Part shown: in pieces, positions 14,501-24,080 of the stretch | Layout: each line of letters begins with the position of its first letter | Position numbering within the stretch: the stretch's first letter is position 1 | From: Rhyacichthys aspro | Lineage: Eukaryota; Chordata; Actinopteri; Gobiiformes; Rhyacichthyidae | Assembly: GCA_036850595.1 (NCBI GenBank) | Contig: CM072161.1 | Span: 15,829,812-15,893,811, forward strand | Direction: 5' to 3' | DNA: 64,000 nucleotides | Position numbers and translations under genes: made by a program | The notes under the pieces: generated by a model | Seen by the model: only the letters and a program-made list of their open reading frames with translations | Databases searched by the model: none | Told to the model about the DNA's origin: nothing

Positions 14501-17500
14501 TTTTGTGTATCTGCGGGATCTCTGAGGTAACATGGATCAAAGGATATAACGAGCACAGAGTCTGAACTACTTAATGCACAGCGTCAGCTTTGCTGAGTCA
14601 AATTAGTTGACTCTCTCTCCTCTGCTCATCGCTACGAGGGGATTTAGTCCACAACGCAATATTCATGAAGCCGTGAACTGGAGACACCATCAGCCCACAC
14701 AGGCTCCTTCAGTCATTTTAGACACACACCTACACAAGCACAAACACAATATATAGCGAGCACTCATTATCCACCCACATGCCAACAACCTCCACTAAGG
14801 ACTATTGGGTATGTTTCTGCCACATAACAAAATCAATGTCAGTCCTGAGGGCAGTAGCTGATAAAAAACAACTGTAACAAAGGCTAGGCTTATAAAAAAG
14901 AGCCAATAAAACACAGCTGCTTTAGTCATGATACATGGCGGCATTCATTTGGCTGCACACCAACTGTCATTAGGAGCTTCTTTTCTTTTATAAAAATGTG
15001 GTTGGTGGTAAAACATTAGGGAGGTGAGTTAGAGACTCCAGCCCGTGCAGTAGCCAGTGGGCAACAGGATGGTTCCTGCACACACGCAGTAAATATGATA
15101 AAAGTGCACAATGTGATGTGAGCTGCAGGATAGGAGTTCTCCATTAATTTAAAATTTCCTGTGGCTACCTTCATCTGGTTTGAAAACCAATGAGTGCCTT
15201 TATGTTTTGGTTTCATCCTGTTCTTCACCAACTCTCACAGTTATTGAAATCTAAGTGCTATGAATATCAAAGCTTACCTGGATTTACTTCAGTTCATAGT
15301 GCAGTTGAGGAAATGGGACTCAAAAGTGAACAAAGACTTTGTTTTCTGTTCTACAGTAGCATTAGGGAAGAAATCTAGTGAATAGACTACACATCTTTCA
15401 ATACAGCTTTACTGTACAAGGACACATGGCACCCTCTATTGGTGAGAGGAAGTAATCAAAAAGTTGTTTGTTTTTTTTTAAATCTTCACTTAATTCCAAC
15501 ATTATTCCTAATGATGAAAATCATAAAGATGGGGTTTGGGAAGTCCACAAACTAGACAAATGTGGCCATTACTGGAAAAGGGGCTGTAGTAATAGTCATA
15601 AATTCACAGTATTTTTCCCCTACTACTTTGTCACACCTCACCTACAATATACTGGTCATGGTACTTGACCAAAAAGGCTGCCAACTATGATCATTATTTT
15701 TAACTGCATAATCAAAAAAGAACGTAATTTGGCCTTATTGTCAAACTCTGTTTTAAAAAATCAGAGTGTTTCAAAGAGTCAAGAATTACTACTACAGTTA
15801 ATCACCAAATTAGGACTGGGCTGAAAAGTGAAGCCTTGAGTCCTGTGCAGAACATTTTGATTGAGTCTATTTTTACAGAACTGTATCGTAACCACCATTG
15901 TCTTCATTTGCACTGACATGACACTTACTGCTGTTCCTGCTGTAGGAGGGCCCAGGTACTGCCGCAGATGTAGAAGGAGGTGTGTTAAAAAATGGTTTCT
16001 GTGGCGATGGCGTCTTATCTATAAGTTAAAAAAAACATATTCACATTTTTTTTCCAAATTAAAATAAATAGTAACATCAGGGCTGATTTAGTTAAACCCG
16101 TCTTTAACTTAGTAAAGACTTAAATTTTTATTTAAACTTTATAAAAAAATCAAATTAAAAGTAAAGATTGTATTAACCAGCATAATGTGAAACACTGCTT
16201 TTCTTGTTGTAGGGGCTTCCATGTTCTGCTGCAGATGTAGAGGGAGGGGTACTGGAATCAGGCTTCTCTGGAGATGATGTCTTATCTGTTGAGAACAATG
16301 CTTTAATACTCTGATAAAGCAATGTGTTTTTGTATTAGACTACTTATAACAGAACCATACTATCTGAATTGTATGGCACAGGATCCCCAATCTTCTCTCC
16401 AATTTCATCTGCCGACTTAATAACATCCATTTCCATTATAATCGCAACGCGTCTAAAAGACAAGAAGGAAATCTTAATGAAGCAACATCTGAAATATGAA
16501 TCACTAAATTAAATTTGTTAAATCAAATTCATATGAGAAACAAAGAAGACAAACCTTCCATCTTTTAAGGTATTGACAACATTTTTTTTCACCAAACACA
16601 CACAGTAAGGTTCCAACAGATCCTCCTCGAAAAGATGGTTTAACTGTGTGGCCAGTAGGAAGGCTATAAACACAGATACACACCTATTTAAATAAACACT
16701 TAAAACAAATATATCAAAGGCCTTGTGCAGGTTACTCACATCCTGAAGAATGTACACCATCACTCATTATGAGCCGCAGTCGTGGTGGATCGTTGGCAAT
16801 CTGCTTGAAATTCTGAAACAAAACCACAGAAACTAAAAAATAATGCCAGCAATTCTGTGCAAACATGAGCCATCAACTAGGAATTGCTCAAATGACAAAT
16901 TGACAAATAAAGTAACTCATCTCAAGAAGAATTATTGTAAAGGGGTTCACTGAATACAGATACTTGGATAGAGAGTCTAAGTCAGATTATTATGTTATAT
17001 AAATATGATTAATACATTGACAGAGACCAAATTTTGTAATATGACAAAGTAAAGTTAAAGCTGATTTATTAATTAATTGTCTATGTTATTAATCAAATCT
17101 GCTGATTCTAATGGTAATTAATTATGTTATATGTGTTTATAAGTGTCAAAGAAGATATATAAAATACACAAAGACACTGTGAGTAACGTAGTGAGTTTAT
17201 TCAAATCACTTACCACCATCTGGAGCACAGGATTAGTTACTTCTGTGCCTCTGAAAAGGGCCTTTGACAAAACACATGGCTGTTAGTGTTTACACTCCAG
17301 ACCTATCAAATAACACTAACAAGCTGCTCATGCAAATTCAAATTATACATAGCATTACTAAAACATTCATAAAATGGTAATGAGTGAAGACTAAACGGGA
17401 GGTGGTGAATATATTGTAGTGTTTCTTTATTACTTTTAGTTTAAGTTTGTTTGTGGTTCATTTGATGCCTCTGTGGCTGCAGCTGTGATTATAAATCTTA

Positions 17501-17651
17501 GCTCACAATGCTAGCAGCAGCAGCTAGGAGGAATAGCTTGTATCATTCTTATCTCCCATTTTTAAAAATACACGAAGTTACAGAGTTTTAAACAATATTG
17601 AATAGATGTTACGCTCACTTCAATGGCCCCTTCTGTGAGTCTAACACTCAT
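2581..17651 (-). CDS. rpa1: Replication protein A 70 kDa DNA-binding subunit (partial, 3' part beyond left edge)
   Basis: Large subunit of the nuclear single-stranded-DNA-binding complex RPA, used in replication, repair and checkpoint signalling. Thirteen coding exons read on the minus strand: 17619-17651, 17214-17261, 16740-16812, 16555-16663, 16361-16452, 16196-16285, 15929-16018, 11536-11662, 9404-9506, 9205-9273, 7164-7356, 3236-3372, 2581-2729. Phases agree throughout and give about 437 residues. The start is MSVRLTEGAIE. Residues 1 to about 118 match the N-terminal OB fold (VNTLKDGR, IGDPVPYN). Residues 119 to about 205 form a Ser/Thr/Pro linker. DBD-A follows (NPYQSKWTVRARVTNKS, GEGKLFSFEIVDES), then DBD-B (LMDTTGKVVTATLWGEE, KGARLSDFGGRS). 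The DNA-contacting aromatics equivalent to human F238, F269, W361 and F386 are all present. The gene is cut by the window edge after FRLRAW, so the DBD-C zinc domain is not seen. The linker contains a duplicated exon. Divergent from smyd4. Confidence 0.96.
6152..6180. repeat. Perfect 10-bp inverted repeat
   Basis: ATAGTACAAT at 6152-6161 and its exact reverse complement at 6171-6180, with a 9-base loop, inside AT-rich low-complexity intron sequence. Probably a by-product of composition. Confidence 0.7.
6280..6303. repeat. Perfect 9-bp hairpin
   Basis: CCAGTTTCC at 6280-6288, a loop of six A residues, then GGAAACTGG at 6295-6303. It lies in an rpa1 intron, and the stem is mixed in sequence rather than simple repeat. 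No known element assigned. Confidence 0.75.
12627..12657. repeat. Perfect 9-bp hairpin
   Basis: TCCCAGTCG at 12627-12635 and its reverse complement CGACTGGGA at 12649-12657 with a 13-base loop, in an rpa1 intron. Function unknown. Confidence 0.7.
13873..14047 (+). mobile_element. tRNA-derived SINE-like fragment
   Basis: The left part resembles a tRNA promoter: an A-box-like TTGGCTCAGGAGG stretch, then TCGTCCATTAACTGGAAGG, then a B-box-like ATGGTTTGATT. It continues with a body containing GGGCAAGACACT and ends in AAATGCTTTGAGTGC...GTGCTATATAG, the tail style seen in many percomorph fish SINEs. It is diverged, lies in an rpa1 intron, and the family name is not assigned from sequence alone. Confidence 0.6.
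15929..16285 (-). repeat. rpa1: Tandemly duplicated 90-bp coding exon within rpa1 (exons 6 and 7)
   Basis: Exon 6 (16196-16285) and exon 7 (15929-16018) are both exactly 90 bp, both start one base into a codon, and match at 66 of 90 positions by eye. They encode NKTSSPEKPDSSTPPSTSAA... and NKTPSPQKPFFNTPPSTSAA..., with 18 of 30 residues identical. Each has a good acceptor. Exon 7 has a strong donor (gtaagt) and exon 6 a weak one (gtgttt). Because both are symmetric, either can be skipped without breaking the frame. They lie in the flexible linker between the N-terminal OB fold and DBD-A and are rich in SP/TP dipeptides. Confidence 0.85.
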
Positions 17652-18088
17652 TTTCTTTCTGAAGAGGGTTGTTTTGTTGGTTCTGTAGCTTTTCTCGTTT
17701 CAAGTTAAAGGTACCGAAAGTATCGCGATAACAACGAGACTTCCGTGTTGTTAAACTCCGGAACAAGATATACCGGATACAGCATTGTTTAACATTCAAA
17801 ATAAATGACACTGAGACATAACAATTTGTATTTTCTACCATACATTCAAAGAAATATATCATAATTGAAAGAAATGTTAAGTATAATTGCTGAGTGGTGG
17901 AAATGTTTAAAATGTTCACTCAAATCAATTGACGTAATACTTTTAAATGCTTTTATTCACAAAAGTTACCGGAAGTTTTTGGATGTTAGCTGCTGTCCAC
18001 CGGTGATTTAACTGTGGTGGTGCGACAAGAGTCTTCTAACAAACTCCAAACTGCTTGTGTGGCTAAAGAGGGTTGAGTTGACATTAAA
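17652..18088. promoter_or_regulatory. Bidirectional rpa1/smyd4 promoter region
   Basis: Only 437 bp separate the two divergent start codons, so both 5' untranslated regions and core promoters must lie here. ETS-type cores are visible: ACCGGAAGT at 17968-17976, its reverse form ACTTCCG at 17739-17745, CCGGAAC at 17758-17764 and ACCGGAT near 17772. A 10-bp palindrome TATCGCGATA sits at 17721-17730. No TATA box is obvious. Clustered ETS sites are typical of vertebrate housekeeping bidirectional promoters; binding is inferred. Confidence 0.75.
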
Positions 18089-21000
18089 ATGGACCTGCCG
18101 TGTCCAGAGTGGCAGGAGTTTGTTGCACAGAAATGGGCTGGACTTGAGTCTGAGCAAACGGAGTGTTTTACATCACTCTATGAAATAGATGAGGTTTTTA
18201 AAAGTGCCCTAACATTGATAACGTGAGTAGGACAAATCTCACCTGTCTGTTCTAATAAAATTTATGGTTATAGAAAAATGTCTTTCCTTAATTCATGTAT
18301 TAAAAAGCTCATGTGCCATGCGTATTATAATATAGTCACAAGTATTAAATCACGTATTTCTATATCATGTATTTCTTATTTACATTATTTACTTTCTGCA
18401 TCTTGTCCAGCCAAGATGACCTCGACTTTGTTCAGAGCCTTTCTGCAGAAAACTCTGTAAAGAAAAATGAAGAGCAAGCCTCCAAAAGCAGAGACAGGGG
18501 CAACTCCAGCTTCAAAAACAGAGACTATACTTCAGCTGCACTGCACTATTCACAGGTAAACACAGCCAAACCAGTGTGGTTCCAAGTGTATCTCAACTAG
18601 GATAATACAGCTTACATATTACAATAAAAATGTAACGGTAGCATAAGGGAGTATAAAATATGCAAGGGAGGCGTTTATTTTTTGGAAAGTTACTGTTCAG
18701 ACAGACGTAACAACACAGAAAGTAGACCTATGTACTGCTGCCAATGGGTCCAGCAGAAAAACGTAACCCCCGTTTTACCATGCACACGGTTAAATCCAGG
18801 ACTGTAAAATAATAATATAACCTGTTAACCTTGGTTAGGTCCTAATAGTGCGATTTTTGCTGGCATTATCAAGAGCTGTACATAACAGAAAAGCCTGTTT
18901 TCTTTTTTATATGTCTGCTTTTCTGTAATCACCCCATTGAAGTCTGTCGAAAAACTGTGCCTTTAAATTTTTATGAACTCATATGTAAAGGTTAAAAATA
19001 CACCGATTTAAAAATGCCTTTGGGAATGTATTTACAGTTCGAGTTAAAACATGGCACACCTCCCAGATCCAATTAATATGCATCAACATCAAGCCTCTGT
19101 GTCTCCTATCATGACAGGGCATATGCTTTGCTCCCCGAAGTTCGGAGCAGCTGTCTCTGTGCTATGCCAACCGCTCTGCTGCACTGTACCATCTGCAGCT
19201 CTATCAGGTAGGTTAGCGCCTCTTCAGCTGTTATATATGGGTTGAAATGGTTAAAATGACTTATGTTTATGTGACGTTTAGGTGATGTACAAATGTTATA
19301 TGTAAACTAACTAAATTTAAGCCCACTCATCTGACCTGACATTAGGAAAGATCCATATTCTTAAAGTAGAGCCATCTGAATCTGCAGCTCACAAAGATAT
19401 ATGTTAACATTTACCAATGACAGTAAAGAATCTCTATATCCTTAGTGACTTTAGGACATTTTATCACCTCTAGTTTGGCAGGCCTCATGTTGTCCTTGTT
19501 TCAAGCCTTATTATCAGCCTTGTCCAGGAGATTACTTCCTTTGACTCTAAGAAAGCAAGCTTTTTTTCTCTCTTGTATCCTTTTTGCTACTTGTTTTGTC
19601 CACAATGATGTTACAAAAGAAATCTGAGCTGCAGGGGACAATTTGCTTTGAAGGCCTAATTAGCTCAGTGATAAAGCTCAAATTTATATTCAGCCTTTTA
19701 TACACTAGTTGGCAGCCTTGAATATGGTATTCGAGGCATTACAATTGGGTATTCTTACAAGACCATGAGCTATAGTCAAACTGTCTCTGAATCACATCAT
19801 TTTTAAATTGTTAAAAAAAAATTTATACTCTTCAAAATAAGGAAATGGATCAAATGCCCTTTTGAGCTGTCCAACTCCGACTATTTTTCACAGTGATCTA
19901 TTGTGCTACACATATTAGGCTTTAATTGCAGTCTTTCTTTCACATTATGCCATTTCTCTCACGACACGTCTCTCATCTTTGCAGCTCAGTGACTGTCATA
20001 GCTCTGTATTATTTTCCAGCCTCTGATCTTCTTGTAACGCTCACTATATTTTTGTCTCAGGAATCTCTGGATGACATTGACATGGCCTTGAAGAACGGTT
20101 ACCCCTCTCATCTTTTACACAAACTACAGGACCGCCGTGCACAGTGTCTCCGCCACCTCTCCGTGGATCAAAAGGCAAAGGCGGATCATCCCTTGAAGAA
20201 TCATAATGCGTCAGACAGAGACAGAAGAGAAGCCGGGGAACATTTCAGTTTAGGGATTTGTCCTCGGGCTGCTGTTGGCTTCAGCCTGGAGAAAGGTCGA
20301 CACCTGGTGGCCAAAGAGAAAATAGCAGCTGGGGAGGTTGTCCTTTCTGACAGGCCATACAGTTTGGTCCTTATCCCAGGGATGGAGGAGGTGAAGGGGA
20401 AAAATTACATATGTGGGAGAGAGTTTTTTGGAACAGAGCACAGGTTCTGTCACAGGTGTCTGACTAAAACTCTGTGCCTCGTTCCTTGTCAAGGATGTAG
20501 TTATAGTCGGTATTGTTCAGCTGCTTGTCAGACTGAAGCCTGGAAAGAGCATCATCAGTGGGAGTGTCAACTTGGAGCAGATCTAACGGTGATGGGAGTG
20601 ATGTCACAGCTCGCTCTGAGGGTGACATTAAAAGCCGGGATTAAAAACATCCAAATGGCAAGACATCCAAGCAAAAGCAAACAGTCAGAGCAGAGCTGTT
20701 TCGACAGTGATTGCAGCGAGGCCAGCAATTACTGTCATGCAAATGAAGCAGATCTTTCATATCATGGTGACTCATACCTCAGTGTTTTCCACTTAATGCA
20801 CCACTTGAGTCACCACAGCCCCCGTCTCCGCTTTTTGTGTGCGGTTACCGTAGCAACAATCTACCTAAAGCTCAGTAGGACAGGACCTCTGGTGGATTCT
20901 CAGGACTTTACTAGACCTTCAGGGGCTACCAGCCAATCACCAGACAGACCTGAAGAGCAGGGAGCTGTCTCTGATTGGTGCCAGGAGCATTGGCCGCTGG

Positions 21001-23480
21001 GAAGTGCAGTTCTGAGGCACATGCTGCAGCTGAGATGCAACGCTCAGGCAATAATGATGCTCCAGGACACAGGTGAGATGTCACAGACTCATTTGTGCTG
21101 AGTGTTAATTGTGTCAGTAAACATTGAGAGGTGAGAAATATCAAGCCACTTTGAATCGTTTAGACAGATGGCATTTCACTTAAGGGTACAATGGTTAAGT
21201 TGATGAATTCTCTCTGTCTACTGTTAAAGCAGTACCATAAGATCTCACTAAATAGCAGTGACAGTAAAATGCCATGGCCCATGAGTGAAGATTATTCTGG
21301 AAATGTCATTTACAAGTGTGTCTTTGTAATTTAGGGTTACTAAATACACTAAATACTTTCATGACTAACAACTAAATGATTCTAACACAATGTTCAGCTT
21401 TTGGCAGTTTTCTGCTGTTTTTTCATTTCTTTTCCTTAGGCTATAGTTTTTCCAGCTACATACAGTATCCTTTGTACTCTTTGTTTCTCCCAGGAGCAGC
21501 CAACTCATCAGTGCAGTCAAGTCAAGAAATACGCATTGCTACAGCTATATTCCCGACTCTGAGTCTGCTGAACCACTCCTGCTGTCCAAACACCAGCCTG
21601 GCGTTCACAACAGGAGTCAGCGCCAGTGTGTTTGGTCCAGATCTGTCCAAAGACTTCACAGAGAATGCAAATTGTGGTGTGACAGCAGCTGTCAGAGCAG
21701 CTAAACTTATTACTCCTGGACAAGAGATCCTACACTGCTATGGTAGGAAATGTCCATGTGGTACAAAGCAAACCTGCAGGCTGATGTGTCTGTGAACCAA
21801 ATAATTACTACTCATGTTATAATACATTTAGTTTTGGCCGTACCCAGCCTTTTTACACTTTCCAGATCTTTCTTCACCTGTATAGTGTTGCAGTGGTATT
21901 TGTTTGCTGTATTGCTCATAACTTTATTATTTTATCTGCCCGCCTCCACCTGCAGGACCACACAGCAGTAGAATGGAAACCCATGAATGCAGACGTCTCC
22001 TGTTGGAACAATACAATTTTCAGTGTCAATGTGAGGCATGTACACTTCAACAAGGACAAGAGGAGAAGGACGCTGCAGGGGAAAATAACAATCCATATGA
22101 GTCTCAACTACAGTGTATCAAGTGCAAAGCAGTTCTCAAGGTAGGAGCTTCAATTCTTTAATGAATTTAGCTTCTTACTAATAGGGAACTTATCTTTTAA
22201 TCCTATGTAATCAATCAGCTTCTACAAACTACAAAACAACTGTGGTTTTGTTTTGCAGAGACACAGTAAGGACAGAAAAGCAGGATATGTCTGTTCTCGT
22301 CCAAAGTGCAGCCATCTTATGTCAAGCTCTGAAGTGAACCACAGACTGCAGGAAATCAGAGAGAACCTGGAGGAAGCAGTGCAGCTCATGGAAACAGAGA
22401 AACCTGGTGTGAAACTGAGCTAAATTATCATTTATTATAAATCTGTAAAATCTGTTTATGTATTTATTTTTTCTCCCAAGATGAAGCCCTCAGACTGTTA
22501 AACCAAACTCAGTGTCAGTGTGGGTTGATCCTCACAGACACACATCCACTGCAGGGGGAGCTGGCAGATGCCACAGCCAGAGCATTCGCTACAGTGGGTA
22601 CGAATAATTCATAGTACTGTAGTTTATACTGTATGTCAGTATTGTGAGGTGACAAATATCTGTGTTCACTGGAGATAAAAGGGCTAATTAATGAGCACCT
22701 GCTATAGCTTTGCCATGCGGATGATGGTTTTTAGGCCAAATAAAGGATTGACTCAGCATATAATTCCAGTCTTTTGGGAAAACAGCTACACAGTAATGGT
22801 TGTTTATTGTTGTTTATCCGCGTACTCTCTACTAAAGCTTTTATGAAAGCCTGTGCTGTTTATGGCTCCTTGCCACAGGGAGAACATCGTTATTTTCAAG
22901 CAGAAGCAGATTTGTGCAAAATTAGTACGCTGTGAGCTGCTAAAAAGTTCCAAGGATAATTGGACATTATTTCTCTAGAAAAATAACGTACAATACAGTG
23001 AAGAGAAATCTACCATCATTACTCAACTATTTCAGTATCCATGTAAATTTTGAACATTCAAAAGTGTTATTATGATTCTGAAAATGGTAAAGTGCTTTCC
23101 TTTTTCTGGTTTGTTTCTACAGGCGACTGGGGAAATGCAGCTGCCCATTTGGAGCGCAGTGTAGCAGCCATCCGTTCCCAGTACGGAGAAGACAGTATTG
23201 AGCTTGGCCGACAGCTCTTCAAATTAGCCCAGCTACACTTCAACGGGTAAGCAGATTGAGAAGGGAAGTGGAGTGAAGTATGTGATGCTGCCCTTAACAG
23301 ACCTGCATCAGTCCAGAAACTATCCGCTCTTTGACTTGTCATTTTCATTCTTTCAGTGGAGCCAGAAGTGCAGCCCTCTCTGTCATTCCCAAGGTCAGAC
23401 GGCTGCTGCGCCTTCACTGTGGACCTCACTGCTCTGAATTACAAGAGCTGCAGGCCATGGAGGAGTGTCTGCGCCGGTAG
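18089..23480 (+). CDS. smyd4: SET and MYND domain-containing protein 4 (complete)
   Basis: Putative lysine methyltransferase of the SMYD family. Ten coding exons: 18089-18222, 18411-18555, 19118-19207, 20061-21072, 21494-21742, 21956-22140, 22259-22406, 22481-22597, 23123-23246, 23357-23480. They total 2328 bp, exactly 775 codons plus stop, with matching phases and GT-AG junctions; the human protein is about 804 residues. The start MDLPCPEWQEFVAQKWAGL matches the family. TPR-like helices occupy about residues 60-160 (RGNSSFKNRDYTSAALHYSQ, LCYANRSAALYHL). The first SET segment starts near 195 and is split by the MYND finger at about 253-292 (CHRC, CQGC, YCSAAC, HHQWEC). The SET core NHSCCPN is at 487-493, GQEILHCYG ends near 544, and the post-SET CQCEAC is at 567-572. 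A C-terminal TPR-like region follows (LGRQLFKLAQLHFNG). Shares its promoter region with rpa1. Confidence 0.96.
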
Positions 23481-23510
23481 TCCTAAGTTAGTTTGGAAGG
23501 ATCTTTTCTG

Positions 23511-23516
23511 AATAAA
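23511..23516 (+). terminator. smyd4: smyd4 polyadenylation signal
   Basis: Canonical AATAAA 31 bases after the stop codon, implying a very short 3' untranslated region. Confidence 0.75.
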
Positions 23517-23634
23517 ATAAAAAATTGTCTGTCTCTTTACTGTTTTTATTGATTATTTATCTTTACATTAGACGATAAAAAGACAATTTTACTATTTATT
23601 GGCCTATTTGTCGAGCTTCTAAATGGCAACAGGT

Positions 23635-24080
23635 TCACACGCTTTTTGTCGTAACTTTCTGACCGTTGAGCGTCACAATGTACCCATCAATAATTTCAAT
23701 TTCATGCTTCAGTGGAGGGTTCCCTGTGTCCCCACCAGGTACTTCCAGCTTACATGCACTCAGAAATGAAGTTAATGCAGCGTGAGTTTGTTTGTCTCAA
23801 CACTGGATCTATTTTGTTGCCTGTAGTCCATAAAGAATGACACATAAACAAGTTACCAATTAAGGTGCTACTTTTATCACTTGCCTACTGTACCTGCTGT
23901 GGATAGCTTTCTTACCTTTAGGTGGCAGCAGTCATCCACTACCAATTCAATTTCATGCCTCAGTGAATGGAATGCACTTCTGACTCTTGAACCAATCCCA
24001 CAGTTAAGCGTTAACCTTCCACTTTCATCAGCACTTTTCAACCATTTGGATAAACGTTTAAGATTGTGTAGAGTCAAATA
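23635..24080 (-). other. Two related coding-like stretches of unknown origin
   Basis: On the minus strand, 23635 to about 23780 reads without a stop as ...KLEVPGGDTGNPPLKHEIEIIDGYIVTLNGQKVTTKSV followed by TGA. The stretch at about 23900-24077 reads ...SAFHSLRHEIELVVDDCCHLKVRK. The DNA under the shared L-K/R-HEIE part is almost the same in both (around 23692-23712 and 23946-23966). I do not recognise a family. It may be debris of a transposon or a small duplicated exon; coding status is unproven. Confidence 0.25.

Larger units (their letters stand above)
7357..15928. other. rpa1 introns between placed exons
   Basis: Intronic sequence interrupted only by the coding exons at 9205-9273, 9404-9506 and 11536-11662. 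It contains a SINE-like stretch at about 13873-14047, a 9-bp hairpin at 12627-12657, a 12-bp perfect palindrome at 13305-13316 and several poly-A/T tracts. No further gene is supported. Confidence 0.6.

Noticed and set aside
19655..19745. tRNA-like stretch (TTAGCTCAGTGATAAAGCTC with GGTATTCGAGGC downstream)
   Set aside because: A- and B-box-like words are present, but the arms do not pair into a cloverleaf; at most a decayed SINE head in a smyd4 intron.
19926..20060. Extension of the large smyd4 exon frame upstream
   Set aside because: The frame is open by chance across the intron; the acceptor TTTTTGTCTCAG ending at 20060 and exon phase fix the true exon start at 20061.
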